Below are positions 16,428 through 27,511 of a stretch of 64,000 nucleotides of DNA, in pieces (position 1 is the first letter of the stretch; each line of letters opens with the position of its first letter). This DNA comes from Caballeronia telluris (GTDB lineage Bacteria > Pseudomonadota > Gammaproteobacteria > Burkholderiales > Burkholderiaceae). The translations under genes were made by a program, and so were the position numbers. The notes below the pieces were generated by a model. The model was given only the letters and a program-made list of their open reading frames with translations, did not search any database and had not been told where the DNA came from. The stretch covers positions 62,001-126,000 of the forward strand of contig NZ_FCNZ02000018.1 of the NCBI RefSeq assembly GCF_001544495.1. Direction: 5' to 3'.

Positions 16428-18164
16428 TTACTTCGACAGCGCCGCTTTGACCTTCTCGATTACGACGCGCCCCGCCTCTTCAACCGGCAGGAGCGTGGCT
16501 TCGGTGTCGCGGCGCGCCTGGTATTCGAGCTTGCCTTCCTTCAGCCCGCGGTCGCCGATCACGAGCCGGTGCGGCACGCCGATCAGTTCCCAGTCGGCGA
16601 ACATCACGCCCGGGCGCTCGCCGCGGTCGTCGAGGATCACGTCGATGCCCGCTTCCTGCAACTGCGCGTAGAGCTTGTCGGCCTGCTCGCGCACGGCGTC
16701 GCTGCGGTCGTAGCCCATCGGGCACAACACGACTTCGAACGGCGCGATCGATTCCGGCCAGATGATGCCCTTGTCGTCGAAATTCTGTTCGATCGCGGCG
16801 CCGAGCACGCGCGTCACGCCGATGCCGTAGCAGCCCATCAGCATCGAAGCGGGCTTGCCGGTCTCGTCGAGATAGGTCGCGCCCATCGCATCCGAGTACT
16901 TCGTGCCGAGCTGGAACACGTGGCCGACTTCGATGCCGCGGCACATCGAGAGCGCGCCCCGCCCGTCCGGCGACGGATCGCCCTCGACGACATTGCGGAT
17001 ATCGGCGACGACCGGCTCCGGCAGATCGCGGCCCCAGTTCACGCCGGTCGTGTGATAGTCGACCTCGTTCGAGCCGACGACGAAGTCGCTCATGTTCGCG
17101 ACCGTGCGGTCCGCGACCACTTTCACCGGTTTTTTCGTGCCGAGCGGGCCGAGATAGCCCGGCGGCGTGCCGAACCACTCGACGATTTCCTGCTCGGTCG
17201 CGAAGCGATAGCCCGCGAGGCCCGGCAGCTTGTTCGCCTTGATGTCGTTGAGCGAGTGATCGCCGCGCAGCATCAGGAGCCAGATGGTCGGCTCGGCGCC
17301 TTCGTTCTCGGTGGCGAGCACGATGGACTTGATCGTGCGCTCGAGCGGAATGTTCAGATATTCCGCGACCGCCTCGCACTTCGCCTTGCCCGGCGTCGGC
17401 GTCTTCTTCATCTCCTCGGCGGGCGCGGCGCGCTCGGCGATAAGCGGCAGCGCGTCGGCCGCTTCGACGTTCGCCGCGTAGTCCGAATCCGGGCAATACG
17501 CGATGGCGTCCTCGCCCGTGTCGGCGATCACGTGGAACTCGTGCGAGCCGCTGCCGCCGATGGAGCCGTTGTCGGCCGCGACTGCGCGGAATTCCAGCCC
17601 GATACGCGAGAAGATGCGCACGTAGGCGTCGAACATCTTGCGATACGACTCGGCGAGGCCCGCCTGATCCTTATCGAACGAATACGCGTCCTTCATGATG
17701 AATTCGCGACCGCGCATCACGCCGAAACGCGGACGGATCTCGTCGCGGAACTTCGCCTGGATCTGGTAGAAATTGACCGGCAACTGGCGATAGCTCTTGA
17801 TGTCGCGGCGCGCGATGTCGGTCACGACTTCCTCGTGCGTCGGTCCCACCACGAAATCGCGATCGTGACGGTCCTTGAAGCGCAGCAGTTCCGGGCCGTA
17901 TTGCACCCAGCGGCCGGATTCCTGCCACAACTCCGCGGGCTGCACGGCCGGCATCAGAATTTCGAGCGCGCCCGCCCGGTTCATCTCCTCACGCACGATG
18001 GCTTCGACCTTGCGGATCGAACGCAGCCCGATCGGCATGTAGTCGTAGATACCGCCCGCGACGCGGCGAATCATGCCGGCGCGCATCATCAGCTTGTGGC
18101 TGACGATTTCGGCGTCGGCGGGGGCTTCTTTCAGGGTGCCGATGAAGAAACGTGATGCTTTCAT
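16428..18164 (-). CDS. proS: Prolyl-tRNA synthetase
   Basis: A 578-residue class II aminoacyl-tRNA synthetase of the bacterial type. Motif 2 region ([20 protein letters not shown]) and motif 3 ([14 protein letters not shown]) flank an INS editing domain of about 180 residues (around 225-405) that hydrolyses Ala-tRNA(Pro), followed by a C-terminal anticodon-binding domain. The Shine-Dalgarno before its ATG is weak. It is divergent from rppH, and a tRNA-Pro gene is also in the window, 6 kb away. Confidence 0.97.
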   Translation of the reverse strand: MKASRFFIGTLKEAPADAEIVSHKLMMRAGMIRRVAGGIYDYMPIGLRSIRKVEAIVREEMNRAGALEILMPAVQPAELWQESGRWVQYGPELLRFKDRHDRDFVVGPTHEEVVTDIARRDIKSYRQLPVNFYQIQAKFRDEIRPRFGVMRGREFIMKDAYSFDKDQAGLAESYRKMFDAYVRIFSRIGLEFRAVAADNGSIGGSGSHEFHVIADTGEDAIAYCPDSDYAANVEAADALPLIAERAAPAEEMKKTPTPGKAKCEAVAEYLNIPLERTIKSIVLATENEGAEPTIWLLMLRGDHSLNDIKANKLPGLAGYRFATEQEIVEWFGTPPGYLGPLGTKKPVKVVADRTVANMSDFVVGSNEVDYHTTGVNWGRDLPEPVVADIRNVVEGDPSPDGRGALSMCRGIEVGHVFQLGTKYSDAMGATYLDETGKPASMLMGCYGIGVTRVLGAAIEQNFDDKGIIWPESIAPFEVVLCPMGYDRSDAVREQADKLYAQLQEAGIDVILDDRGERPGVMFADWELIGVPHRLVIGDRGLKEGKLEYQARRDTEATLLPVEEAGRVVIEKVKAALSK

Positions 18165-18339
18165 TGAAAAATATCCAAAAGCGAAGCGCGCCGGAGTGCC
18201 GCTGGCGGCGTAATGGCGTGCAGAACGAGTGAACGACGGGATGGCTGGCGGAAGGAAGAATCTGCCGCCGGCCGGAATATCCGGCGAATGGCGTACCCGG
18301 ATTCGGGTTCGTGCCGGTGCGCCAGGCCCGTTATCTGTT

Positions 18340-18345
18340 TATAAT
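18340..18345 (+). promoter_or_regulatory. Candidate -10 of rppH
   Basis: TATAAT in an AT-rich patch 33 bases before the rppH ATG; no convincing -35 hexamer. A start downstream of it would exclude the longer reading frame from 18229. Confidence 0.35.
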
Positions 18346-18378
18346 CAAAGCAATTTTAAAGGATTCGAAGGTGGTTGT

Positions 18379-19026
18379 ATGCTGGATCGTGAAGGCTTTC
18401 GCCCGAACGTCGGCATCATCCTCTTGAACGCGCGCAACGAAGTGTTTTGGGGTAAGCGACTGCGTGAACATTCCTGGCAGTTTCCGCAAGGGGGCATCAA
18501 GTACGGCGAGACCCCCGTGCAAGCGATGTATCGGGAGTTACACGAAGAAACCGGCTTGCTACCGGAACACGTCAAAGTCGTGGGGCGTACCCGCGACTGG
18601 CTGCGTTATGAGGTGCCGGACAAATTCATCAAGCGCGAGGTGCGCGGCCATTATCGTGGCCAGAAACAGATCTGGTTTCTGCTGCGAATGGTAGGCCGCG
18701 ATTGCGACATCTGCCTGCGTGCGACGGATCATCCGGAATTCGATGCCTGGCGCTGGAACGAGTATTGGGTCCCGCTCGACGCGGTGATCGAGTTCAAGCG
18801 TGACGTTTATCAACTGGCGCTCACCGAGCTGTCGCGCTTTTTACGGCGGACGGCCGCGAGAAGCGAGCGCGGCGAGCGCGCCGCACATCATGGACCGCGC
18901 TACCCGCGCGTCATCCAGACGATGACAATCGAAGCACCCTCGGTTTCCGCGGCGGGTGCCGCGATTGAGGCAGAATGCTCGGTCGAGGAAGTGCATGTTT
19001 TCGCGCGACGTCCGTTGCACGAGTAA
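18379..19026 (+). CDS. rppH: RNA pyrophosphohydrolase
   Basis: A 215-residue Nudix hydrolase that removes pyrophosphate from the 5' end of mRNA and so starts RNase E-dependent decay. A full Nudix box runs from Gly38 to Leu60 (GGIKYGETP then [10 protein letters not shown]). The start at 18379 ([13 protein letters not shown]) matches the family; a longer frame from 18229 would put a foreign tail in front. Compared with the 176-residue E. coli protein there is a C-terminal extension of about 40 residues with an Arg-rich then Ala/Glu-rich sequence. Confidence 0.95.
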   Translation: MLDREGFRPNVGIILLNARNEVFWGKRLREHSWQFPQGGIKYGETPVQAMYRELHEETGLLPEHVKVVGRTRDWLRYEVPDKFIKREVRGHYRGQKQIWFLLRMVGRDCDICLRATDHPEFDAWRWNEYWVPLDAVIEFKRDVYQLALTELSRFLRRTAARSERGERAAHHGPRYPRVIQTMTIEAPSVSAAGAAIEAECSVEEVHVFARRPLHE

Positions 19027-19170
19027 CGCCGCCCTTCCTTGCAAACTTTTCCACTCCGCATGACTCAAAAGCGGCGACACGGCAACGTGTCCCGCTTTTT
19101 TTCCGCTCGGCACGCTTCGCTCGCTTGGTTCCGTCGGGCGCGCTGCGCGGATGTTTTCGGGAATATCCAA

Positions 19171-19728
19171 TTGAAAGCCATCGCCTCATTTGCGGCATGC
19201 GCGGCAGCGCTTGCCGTGCTCGCCGGTTGTTCCAGTAACAAGGGCCCGTCCAATCAGGACGACGGCGTGTTCACCTACCTGCTCGACCGCAAGACCGAGT
19301 GGACCGAGAACAAGGTCGACAACCTGCCGCCGCTGCCGCAGTCGTCGAGCTTGCTGCCGTTCACGGTTTCTCAGAACACGCCGCTCACGTTCTCCGTCGA
19401 CAAGAATTCGGTTTCCGTCGGCACCGATGGTGTCGTGCGCTACACGGTGGTCGTGACGAGTCCGGCGGGCGCGCGCAACGTGAACTACGAAGGAATTCGC
19501 TGCGACAACTACGAGTGGCGCCTCTACGCCAGCATCGACGACAGCCAGAGTGCCTGGGACCGCACGGTGGCGAACGACTTCCGGCGCATCGAGAACGGAG
19601 AACTGAACGCGTATCACGCGGCGCTGTATCAGGATTACTTCTGCGCGAACAAGCTGCCGATGGGCGATGCCAAGCAGATCGTCAACGCCATCCAGTACAA
19701 GCGGACGGCGGCGTCGCAGTATCGGTGA
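19171..19728 (+). CDS. CNP1-like family lipoprotein
   Basis: A 185-residue protein resembling the CNP1-like family of betaproteobacteria, whose role is unknown. If translation starts at the TTG at 19171 there is a clean lipoprotein signal (KAIASFAACAAALAVLAG before Cys20). Upstream ATGs (19060) or the frame start at 19039 would give an overlong, Arg-rich leader, so TTG is preferred, though its ribosome-binding site is poor. The mature part is mostly beta-strand-like with motifs GIRCDNYEWRLY and YQDYFCANK. A strong terminator follows. Confidence 0.75.
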   Translation: MKAIASFAACAAALAVLAGCSSNKGPSNQDDGVFTYLLDRKTEWTENKVDNLPPLPQSSSLLPFTVSQNTPLTFSVDKNSVSVGTDGVVRYTVVVTSPAGARNVNYEGIRCDNYEWRLYASIDDSQSAWDRTVANDFRRIENGELNAYHAALYQDYFCANKLPMGDAKQIVNAIQYKRTAASQYR

Positions 19729-19745
19729 AGTGCCGGATTCGATTG

Positions 19746-19785
19746 AAAAAAGCCCGCTGAATCCTGAGATTCAGCGGGCTTTTTT
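19746..19785. terminator. Bidirectional terminator between the CNP1-like gene and proB
   Basis: A perfect 13-bp stem (AGCCCGCTGAATC), loop CTGA, flanked by A5-A6 and T5, serving both converging genes. Confidence 0.9.
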
Positions 19786-19786
19786 G

Positions 19787-20905
19787 CTAAACGAGCACCA
19801 GATTGTCGCGATGGATCAGCTCGGGCTCCAGCATATAGCCGAGCACGGTTTCGATCTCCGCGCTCGGCCGCCGATGAATCAGCCGCGCCTCCGAACTGCT
19901 GTAATTCGTGATGCCGCGCGCGACTTCCTGACCGTCCGGATTCACGCAAGCGATCACTTCGCCGCGCGCGAACGCGCCTTTCACGTCGATCACGCCGATC
20001 GGCAAAAGGCTCTTGCCGCCGGCAGTCAGCTTTTCGACAGCGCCGTTGTCGATCACGACGTGACCGCGCACCTGCAGGTGATCGGCCATCCACTGCTTGC
20101 GGGCCGCGATGCGCGCCGTACGCGCGACGAGCTGCGTGCCGATCATTTCCCCCGACGCGAGCCGCGTGAGGACATCGGACTCCCGGCCGCTCGCGATCAC
20201 CGTATTCGCGCCGCTATGCGCGGCGCGTTTCGCGGCAAGGATCTTGGTCAGCATGCCGCCGCGGCCGAGACTCGAGCCCGCGCCGCCTGCCATCGCCTCG
20301 AGTTCGGGCGTACCGGCGTCGGCCTGTTCGACGAGCGTGGCGCCCGGGTCCTTGCGCGGATCGGCGGTGAAGAGGCCGCGCTGGTCGGTGAGGATGATGA
20401 GCGCGTCGCCTTCGATCAGGTTCGCCACCAGCGCGCCGAGCGTGTCGTTGTCGCCGAACTTGATTTCGTCGGTGATGACCGTGTCGTTTTCGTTGATGAT
20501 CGGCACCGCGCCGAGACGCAGCAGCGTGAGGAGCGTCGAGCGCGCGTTCAGGTAACGCTCGCGGTCGGCGAGGTCGGCGTGCGTGAGCAGAATCTGCGCG
20601 GTGCGGATGCCGTGCGCGCCGAAACTGCTCTCGTAGACCTGCGCGAGCCCCATCTGACCAACCGCTGCGGCGGCCTGCAATTCGTCGATTTCACGCGGGC
20701 GCTTCGTCCAGCCGAGCCGGTGAATGCCTTCCGCGATCGCGCCCGAACTGACCAGCACGACTTCCTTTCCCTGCTCGCGCAGAGCCGCGATCTGCGATGC
20801 CCAACGGGCGATCGCCGCGTGGTCGAGTCCACGGCCGTCGTTGGTGACGAGGCTCGACCCGACTTTCACTACCAGACGCTTCGAAGCAGCGATGACGGAA
20901 CGCAT
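19787..20905 (-). CDS. proB: Glutamate 5-kinase
   Basis: A 372-residue enzyme for the first step of proline synthesis (glutamate to glutamyl phosphate). The amino-acid kinase fold begins with [12 protein letters not shown] and includes NENDTV and the GRGGMLTK loop; a C-terminal PUA domain occupies about residues 280-370. Two ATGs compete (20914 and 20905). I choose 20905: AGGAG sits at a normal distance from it but only about two bases from the other, and the length is then the family norm. It follows obgE on the minus strand. Confidence 0.95.
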   Translation of the reverse strand: MRSVIAASKRLVVKVGSSLVTNDGRGLDHAAIARWASQIAALREQGKEVVLVSSGAIAEGIHRLGWTKRPREIDELQAAAAVGQMGLAQVYESSFGAHGIRTAQILLTHADLADRERYLNARSTLLTLLRLGAVPIINENDTVITDEIKFGDNDTLGALVANLIEGDALIILTDQRGLFTADPRKDPGATLVEQADAGTPELEAMAGGAGSSLGRGGMLTKILAAKRAAHSGANTVIASGRESDVLTRLASGEMIGTQLVARTARIAARKQWMADHLQVRGHVVIDNGAVEKLTAGGKSLLPIGVIDVKGAFARGEVIACVNPDGQEVARGITNYSSSEARLIHRRPSAEIETVLGYMLEPELIHRDNLVLV

Positions 20906-20959
20906 CGTGCGCATTCTCCTGGGATTGGGTAAGCCCGCGCCCGGAGCGCGGGCCCCGGT

Positions 20960-22165
<1,206 letters not shown>

Positions 22166-22184
22166 TCAAACCGGACGCCCAATG

Positions 22185-22217
22185 AAAAAGGCCCCGCGAA
22201 CTTCGCGGGGCCTTTTT
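22185..22217 (-). terminator. Terminator between rpmA and obgE
   Basis: A 15-bp perfect inverted repeat (AAAAAGGCCCCGCGA) with loop ACT. It would end or attenuate the rplU-rpmA transcript and separate it from obgE. Confidence 0.85.
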
Positions 22218-22244
22218 CGGTCCTGAAGCCCGTGCCTGTAAACC

Positions 22245-22505
22245 TTAGGCTGCCGGGACGACGTTGACCAGATGCTTCTTCGCTGCGCCCTTCGTCGTGA
22301 ACGTGACGTGGCCGTCGGTCAGCGCGAACAAGGTGTGGTCCTTGCCGATGCCGACGTTCTCGCCCGGGTGCATGCGCGTGCCGCGCTGGCGAACGATGAT
22401 GCCGCCCGCGTTGATTGCCTGGCCGCCGTAAACCTTCACGCCGAGGCGCTTCGATTCGGAATCGCGGCCGTTGCGGGAAGACCCGCCTGCTTTTTTGTGT
22501 GCCAT
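22245..22505 (-). CDS. rpmA: 50S ribosomal protein L27
   Basis: An 86-residue ribosomal protein whose N-terminal tail ([15 protein letters not shown]) reaches the peptidyl-transferase centre. The conserved core [22 protein letters not shown] is present. It starts 40 bases after rplU and shares its promoter. Confidence 0.98.
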   Translation of the reverse strand: MAHKKAGGSSRNGRDSESKRLGVKVYGGQAINAGGIIVRQRGTRMHPGENVGIGKDHTLFALTDGHVTFTTKGAAKKHLVNVVPAA

Positions 22506-22545
22506 GTGATTACTCCTTGACCGTTAGCTGGATCGACGACGCGCT

Positions 22546-22857
22546 TTAAGCGTTGATCGCGTCGATACGCAGTTCGGTATAGTTCTGGCGATGGCCAGCG
22601 TGCTTTTGGTAGTGCTTCCGGCGACGCATCTTGAAGATCGTGACCTTCTTGTGACGACCCTGAGACACGACGGTAGCCTTGACGGAAGCCCCACTGACCA
22701 GCGGCGTACCGAACTGAATCGATTCACCTTCGCCTACTGCGAGAACCTGGTCGAGCGTGATTTCAGCGTCAATGTCTGCCGGTATCTGTTCTACTTTCAA
22801 TTTTTCGCCGACGGCAACCTTATACTGCTTGCCACCGGTTTTTATGACCGCGTACAT
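22546..22857 (-). CDS. rplU: 50S ribosomal protein L21
   Basis: A 103-residue ribosomal protein. [14 protein letters not shown] at the N-terminus and the basic [17 protein letters not shown] segment, which binds 23S rRNA, are diagnostic. The ATG at 22857 is used; the frame upstream to 22890 is leader. A near-consensus sigma70 promoter lies 54 bases upstream. Confidence 0.98.
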   Translation of the reverse strand: MYAVIKTGGKQYKVAVGEKLKVEQIPADIDAEITLDQVLAVGEGESIQFGTPLVSGASVKATVVSQGRHKKVTIFKMRRRKHYQKHAGHRQNYTELRIDAINA

Positions 22858-22910
22858 TGAGAACCTCACTCTAAATTCGTTTTTCCGCACACCGTGCGCG
22901 AAAACGCGTG

Positions 22911-22939
22911 ATTATACATAGAGTTAGGATCGCCGTCAA
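22911..22939 (-). promoter_or_regulatory. rplU-rpmA promoter
   Basis: Minus-strand TTGACG (22934-22939), a 17-base spacer and TATAAT (22911-22916) preceded by TG. Eleven of twelve consensus positions match, as suits a ribosomal protein operon. Confidence 0.82.
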
Positions 22940-23132
22940 AGGCCAGTCGACTTTCCCGGCGAGCCCGTCGGCCTGCCGCGAATTTCCGTTTGCGCCGTAA
23001 TTGGCGGTGAAACGCGAAAAATTCGGCCTAATTCGGCTCCATCAAGGCGCGGACGACGGCGCACCGGGCGCCGCACCGCCGTCGTCAAGCAGATTCGCCT
23101 TATAATTCGCGGCACTACCCTAATTGCCGATC

Positions 23133-24125
23133 ATGTCGTCCACCGCCACTTCATCCCCCAACGCCGCCACCCTGCTCGCCCCGATCGCCGAGGACATGCA
23201 GCAGGTCAATCGCGTCATTCGGCAGCGCCTGGCATCCGAAGTGATGCTGATCAACCAGATCTCCGAATACATCATCGGCGCCGGTGGCAAGCGTCTGCGG
23301 CCCGCGCTGCTCTTGCTCGTCGCGGGCGCGCTCGGCGACACGACCGGACACCGGCACGAACTCGCGGCCGTGGTCGAATTCATTCACACGGCGACGCTCC
23401 TGCATGACGACGTCGTCGATGAATCCGATCTCCGGCGCGGCCGCAAGACGGCGAACGCGCTGTTCGGCAACGCGGCGAGCGTGCTGGTCGGCGATTTTCT
23501 GTACTCGCGCTCGTTCGAGATGATGGTCGGCGTCGGCAAGATGCGCGTGATGGAAATTCTGTCGGTCGCGACCAACGTGATTTCCGAAGGCGAGGTCCTG
23601 CAGCTTCTGAACATGCACGACCCGGACGTCGATCAGGCGCGCTACATGCAGGTCATCCGCTACAAGACAGCGAAGCTTTTCGAGGCCGCCGCGCAACTGG
23701 GCGCCGTGCTGTCGGGCTCGGATGCCAAGACGGAAGCCGCCGCGGCGGAGTTCGGGCGACGCATCGGCACCGCGTTCCAGATCATGGACGACTGGCTCGA
23801 CTACACCGGCACGGCGGAATCGATGGGCAAGAACGCCGGCGACGACCTGCGCGAAGGCAAGCCGACGATGCCGCTCATCTACCTGATGGAACACGGCACG
23901 CAAGAGCAGGCGGCGCTCGCGCGCGAAGCGATCGAACAGGGCGGCACGGATCGATTCGAGACCATTTTCGAGGCGATCACCCGTTCCGGCGCACTCGATC
24001 ACACGCTGGAATGCGCGCGAAGCGAAGCGCAGGCAGCGGCGAACGCGATTTCTTCGTTTCCGGATTCCATTTACAAAGAAAGCCTGCTAGAATTATGTTC
24101 TTACTCGACGGCGAGACAGTCTTGA
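23133..24125 (+). CDS. ispB: Octaprenyl diphosphate synthase (polyprenyl synthetase)
   Basis: A 330-residue trans-prenyltransferase that makes the long side chain of ubiquinone from farnesyl diphosphate and IPP. The first Asp-rich motif HDDVVDES is at 91-98 and the second (IMDDWLDYTG) near 218. The start ATG at 23133 (MSSTATSS) is preferred to a TTG nine bases earlier. The gene is divergent from rplU, and its product is in the same pathway as Coq7 at 60.5 kb. Confidence 0.94.
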   Translation: MSSTATSSPNAATLLAPIAEDMQQVNRVIRQRLASEVMLINQISEYIIGAGGKRLRPALLLLVAGALGDTTGHRHELAAVVEFIHTATLLHDDVVDESDLRRGRKTANALFGNAASVLVGDFLYSRSFEMMVGVGKMRVMEILSVATNVISEGEVLQLLNMHDPDVDQARYMQVIRYKTAKLFEAAAQLGAVLSGSDAKTEAAAAEFGRRIGTAFQIMDDWLDYTGTAESMGKNAGDDLREGKPTMPLIYLMEHGTQEQAALAREAIEQGGTDRFETIFEAITRSGALDHTLECARSEAQAAANAISSFPDSIYKESLLELCSYSTARQS

Positions 24126-24175
24126 ACGAGACTGAAATGCCGTAAGAGTCCAGCAGTATTCAAGTCGTACCAATT

Positions 24176-24252
24176 CGGGGTGTAGCTTAGCCTGGTAGAG
24201 CGCTACGTTCGGGACGTAGAGGCCGGAGGTTCGAATCCTCTCACCCCGACCA
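24176..24252 (+). tRNA. tRNA-Pro (anticodon CGG)
   Basis: A 77-base cloverleaf with encoded CCA. The acceptor stem CGGGGTG pairs with CACCCCG; the anticodon stem CTACG/CGTAG encloses loop TTCGGGA, anticodon CGG, reading CCG; the T-arm has GGTTCGAATCC. It follows ispB after 50 bases and is closed by an intrinsic terminator. Confidence 0.97.
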
Positions 24253-24290
24253 GAATTTTCTTGATGAGTTGCTACGCACCGTTAAGACCG

Positions 24291-24319
24291 AAACCGCCCA
24301 GCTTGCTGGGCGGTTTTTT
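24291..24319 (+). terminator. Terminator after tRNA-Pro
   Basis: AAACCGCCCAGC paired with GCTGGGCGGTTT, followed by a run of T. Confidence 0.87.
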
Positions 24320-24366
24320 GTTTTGGCGACCATAATCGAATAAAGCGCGACGCCAGTCGCACATGG

Positions 24367-24405
24367 AAACGCGCCTTCACCGGACAAACCGGCGAAGGCG
24401 CGTTT
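24367..24405 (-). terminator. Hairpin after the patatin gene
   Basis: A 17-bp stem with a single mismatch (24367-24383 / 24389-24405), loop ACAAA, 12 bases past the patatin stop. The T-run is short. Confidence 0.55.
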
Positions 24406-24417
24406 CGCGTCAATCAC

Positions 24418-25677
24418 TCACTCCGCGCCGACCTCATCAGCCGCTTGCGCCTCGCGCAGCCCCCTTCCGGCTACCGCCACCGGCGCCGCTTCATACCGAT
24501 GCACGTCATGCGTGACGAACCCCAGATCGTGGCTCGGAATCTCGAACCACTCCGGATGACCGAACGAACGCCGGATATCTTCGAGCCCGCTCGCCCAGTG
24601 CTCGCCCATCGTGTCGTTGCTGAACTCGTAGTCCTTGTAATGGCCTTCGAAGAACTTGTTCTTGTAGATCAGATGCACGACATTGACCGCGCCGCCGTCG
24701 GCCACTTCCTGCGCCTGCTTCATCAGCGGATGCGTGCGTCGCACCTTTTCCGGCACATGCTCCAGCAGTTCCTTGATCATCCGCGCGTGCTTCTGGTTCT
24801 GCGCAACGAAGTCCGTGATCGCGCGCGTGCGGCTCGAATACTGAATGTCCTTGGTGCGCTCCGAGATATCGAGGAAATCGCCCGGTAGCGTGCCCTTCGA
24901 ACTCCACAGATCGACCTGAAAAACCAGCGCGTCCTTGTGCTGCATTTCACCGATGATCTCGGTCAGCGGCGTATTCGAAACCAGCCCGCCGTCCCAGTAA
25001 TACTCGCCGTCGATCTCGACCGCCGGAAAGCCCGGCGGCAACGCGCCCGACGCCATGAAGTGCTCCGGTTCGAGACGCATCTTCGTGTTGTCGAAGTAGA
25101 CGAGATTGCCGGTGCGCACGTTCACCGCGCCCACCGACACGCGCACGTTGCCGTCGTTGATGCGCTCGAAGTTCGCGTACTTCAGGAGCGTCGCGCGCAG
25201 CGCCGCCGTGTCGTAGAAGCTGACTTCGTTCGGCAGCTTCCGCGCGGCGTTCGCGAGCGGCATCGGCACGGCCACGCGCGGGGCGAAGAAGCCCTTCTGC
25301 CCTTCGGTCAGCGTGCGCGTGGCCGACCACATGCTCGACCACTTGCGGCCGATGTTCGGAAAGCCGAAGACCGTCGGAATCAGCGCGCCGAAATGCCCGA
25401 GCAAATCCGCCGGCTGGCAGATCGTGTTCCAGAAGCCGCGCAACGCCTCGACGCGATGTTCCGGCGCATTGCCCGCGATAATCGCGGTGTTCAGCGCGCC
25501 GATCGAGATGCCGGAGATCCAGCTCGGTTCGATGCCCGCCTCCGCGAGCCCTTCGTAGACGCCGGCCTGGTAGGAGCCCAACGCGCCGCCGCCTTGCAGC
25601 ACGAGGCCGATTTCATCGTAGGCGGGCAGCGTAATGCGGCCCGGCTGCTTTAGTTTGTTGCGTGGACTGCGGCGCAT
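24418..25677 (-). CDS. Patatin-like phospholipase with DUF3734 tail
   Basis: A 419-residue serine hydrolase. The patatin domain has oxyanion-hole GGGALG (29-34), nucleophile elbow GISIG with Ser58, and catalytic Asp229 in DGG. A C-terminal DUF3734-like region covers about 300-400. Lipid acyl hydrolase activity is expected; the real substrate is not known. AAGGAG before its ATG supports the start. It is last in an operon after bdhA (13-base gap), so a link to polyhydroxybutyrate or acyl-ester breakdown is plausible (inference). Confidence 0.88.
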   Translation of the reverse strand: MRRSPRNKLKQPGRITLPAYDEIGLVLQGGGALGSYQAGVYEGLAEAGIEPSWISGISIGALNTAIIAGNAPEHRVEALRGFWNTICQPADLLGHFGALIPTVFGFPNIGRKWSSMWSATRTLTEGQKGFFAPRVAVPMPLANAARKLPNEVSFYDTAALRATLLKYANFERINDGNVRVSVGAVNVRTGNLVYFDNTKMRLEPEHFMASGALPPGFPAVEIDGEYYWDGGLVSNTPLTEIIGEMQHKDALVFQVDLWSSKGTLPGDFLDISERTKDIQYSSRTRAITDFVAQNQKHARMIKELLEHVPEKVRRTHPLMKQAQEVADGGAVNVVHLIYKNKFFEGHYKDYEFSNDTMGEHWASGLEDIRRSFGHPEWFEIPSHDLGFVTHDVHRYEAAPVAVAGRGLREAQAADEVGAE

Positions 25678-25690
25678 GGTCGTCGGCTCC

Positions 25691-26473
25691 TTACTGCATG
25701 AACCAGCCGTGACTCACGACCACCGACTGCCCCGTCAGCGCCGCCGATCCGAAGCCCGCCAGGAACGCCACCGTGTTCGCGACGTCCTCGACGGTCGTGA
25801 ATTCGCCGTCGACGGTTTCCTTCAGCATCACGTCCTTGATGACCTGCGCTTCGGTGATGCCGAGCGCCTTCGCCTGCTCGGGAATCTGCTTGTCGACGAG
25901 CGGCGTGCGCACGAAACCCGGACACACGACGTTCGCCCGCACGCCGCGCGAGCCGCCTTCCTTCGCGACCACGCGCGCGAGTCCGAGCAGCCCGTGCTTC
26001 GCCGCGACATACGCCGACTTCAGCTTCGACGCCTCGTGCGAATGCACCGATCCCATATAGATGATCGAGCCGCCCTTGCCCGCCGCGTACATGTGCTTGA
26101 TGGCGGCCTTCGTCGTGAGGAACGCGCCGTCGAGGTGGATCGCGAGCATCTTCTTCCAGTCGGCGAACGCGTACTCTTCAATCGGGTTGACGATTTGGAT
26201 GCCCGCGTTCGATACCAGCACGTCGATTGAGCCGAGCTTCGCGACGGTTTCCTCGATGCCCGCGTTGACTTCGTCTTCGCTCGTCACGTCCATCGATACG
26301 GCGATCGCGCGGCCGCCGCCCGCGACGATGTCGTCGGCGACCTTCTGTGCGCTGGCGAGATTCAGGTCGGCGATCACGACGGCCGCGCCGTCCGCGGCGA
26401 GCTTGCGCGCGCATTGTTCACCGATACCGCTTGCTGCGCCCGTTACGTGCGCGACTTTTCCTTGCAACGACAT
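25691..26473 (-). CDS. bdhA: 3-hydroxybutyrate dehydrogenase
   Basis: A 260-residue short-chain dehydrogenase that interconverts (R)-3-hydroxybutyrate and acetoacetate with NAD. The cofactor motif TGAASGIG is at 11-18, and the catalytic Ser142, Tyr155 and Lys159 are present (GSVHS, YVAAKHG). The C-terminal GWFMQ ending is typical of 3-HBDH. Of two ATGs, 26473 is eight bases from AAGGA and 26479 only two, so the former is used. It is between adc and the patatin gene in one operon. Confidence 0.93.
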   Translation of the reverse strand: MSLQGKVAHVTGAASGIGEQCARKLAADGAAVVIADLNLASAQKVADDIVAGGGRAIAVSMDVTSEDEVNAGIEETVAKLGSIDVLVSNAGIQIVNPIEEYAFADWKKMLAIHLDGAFLTTKAAIKHMYAAGKGGSIIYMGSVHSHEASKLKSAYVAAKHGLLGLARVVAKEGGSRGVRANVVCPGFVRTPLVDKQIPEQAKALGITEAQVIKDVMLKETVDGEFTTVEDVANTVAFLAGFGSAALTGQSVVVSHGWFMQ

Positions 26474-26491
26474 TTGCATGTTCCTTTTGAG

Positions 26492-27271
26492 TTATTGATT
26501 GACGGCGAGCTTCAGCGCATCGGCGGGAGCGAGATAGTCGTAAGCGACTTCGCCGATATCCAGCGTGAGATTCGCAATGACATGCCGCGCGCCGACGATC
26601 CGCTTCACCGGCAGATCGGCGACCGGCGCGAGCGCGTGCGCGTGGAGTTCGAGCGCGGCCGGGCCTTCCCACGCGCCAAGCACGGTGACATCGCGCAAGA
26701 AGAAGCGCACGAGTTCGCAGACGCGCGCCGAGCCGTCGACGTGCGGAATCACCTTCAGCAGATAGTTCGGCGTATCGGCGAGCTTGCGGCGCTCGGCTTC
26801 GAGGTCGAGCGGGGAATATTTGTAGCCCATCGTGCCGGTCGCGACGCGTTGCGTGCCGTAGTCGAGCGTGCCGAGCAGCGTGTCCTTGCCGTCGACGCAA
26901 AGGCGCGGCGATGCGAGCTTCTTCGGGAATCCCCAGATTTCGCGGCCGCCGGCGATCGGGCCTTCGTCGTCGAGATACATCGCGTGGGTGTAGCTCGCCT
27001 TGCGGCCTTCTTCGTCGATGACGGAAATGACCTGCCCGCTTTCGGTGTAGTCTCCGAAGCCCGACGAATCCGGCATGCGGATGAACTCGTAATGCACGAG
27101 CCCGTTGTCGACCGTCAGCGGTTCCGGCACGACGGCGCGCAGGGAGTCGAGGTCCGTTTCATACGAGATGATGAAGTATTCGCGATTGAGAAAGCGAAAC
27201 GGCGGGCGAGGATAGGCGGGACGGTGCACGGGCATCGCATAGGCGTTCTTGCGGATTTCATCTTCTGTCAC
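26492..27271 (-). CDS. adc: Acetoacetate decarboxylase
   Basis: A 259-residue enzyme that turns acetoacetate into acetone and CO2 through a Schiff base. The catalytic Lys pair lies in [13 protein letters not shown] (Lys117/118, equivalent to Lys115/116 of clostridial ADC), with the conserved [15 protein letters not shown] region before it. The start is the GTG at 27271, with AGGAAG seven bases ahead, giving the family's IRKNAYAMP start; the open frame beyond it is non-coding. It is the first gene of the adc-bdhA-patatin operon. Confidence 0.93.
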   Translation of the reverse strand: MTEDEIRKNAYAMPVHRPAYPRPPFRFLNREYFIISYETDLDSLRAVVPEPLTVDNGLVHYEFIRMPDSSGFGDYTESGQVISVIDEEGRKASYTHAMYLDDEGPIAGGREIWGFPKKLASPRLCVDGKDTLLGTLDYGTQRVATGTMGYKYSPLDLEAERRKLADTPNYLLKVIPHVDGSARVCELVRFFLRDVTVLGAWEGPAALELHAHALAPVADLPVKRIVGARHVIANLTLDIGEVAYDYLAPADALKLAVNQ

Positions 27272-27486
27272 TGCGGCGCTTCCTGTGGATGACGAAGGCA
27301 CGATGGTAGCGGCATTCGTCGGCCCAAGCGGATTACGCCGACCTGACGATCGACGCCATGCGCCCCTCGTCGCCCCGGTGAAACGCCCGCCCCGTCTGGC
27401 TTTGCCGTTCGTCGGCGCACGCGCCCGGCGCATCGTCATCGGTTTCGCAAAATATTGTTGCGCTGGTGAGTCCTATGCCGAAGCGA

Positions 27487-27511
27487 GGCGCGTTCGAGAC
27501 TCGAACGCGCC
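27487..27511. promoter_or_regulatory. 25-base palindrome, possible operator
   Basis: GGCGCGTTCGAG - A - CTCGAACGCGCC: two perfect 12-base arms around one base. It lies 216 bases upstream of the adc start. It has the symmetry of a dimeric regulator site; no T-run follows. Confidence 0.55.

Noticed and set aside
24176-24252. tRNA-Pro as an integration site for an island
   Set aside because: The tRNA is intact and followed at once by its terminator and core genes; no integrase or repeated 3' end of the tRNA nearby.
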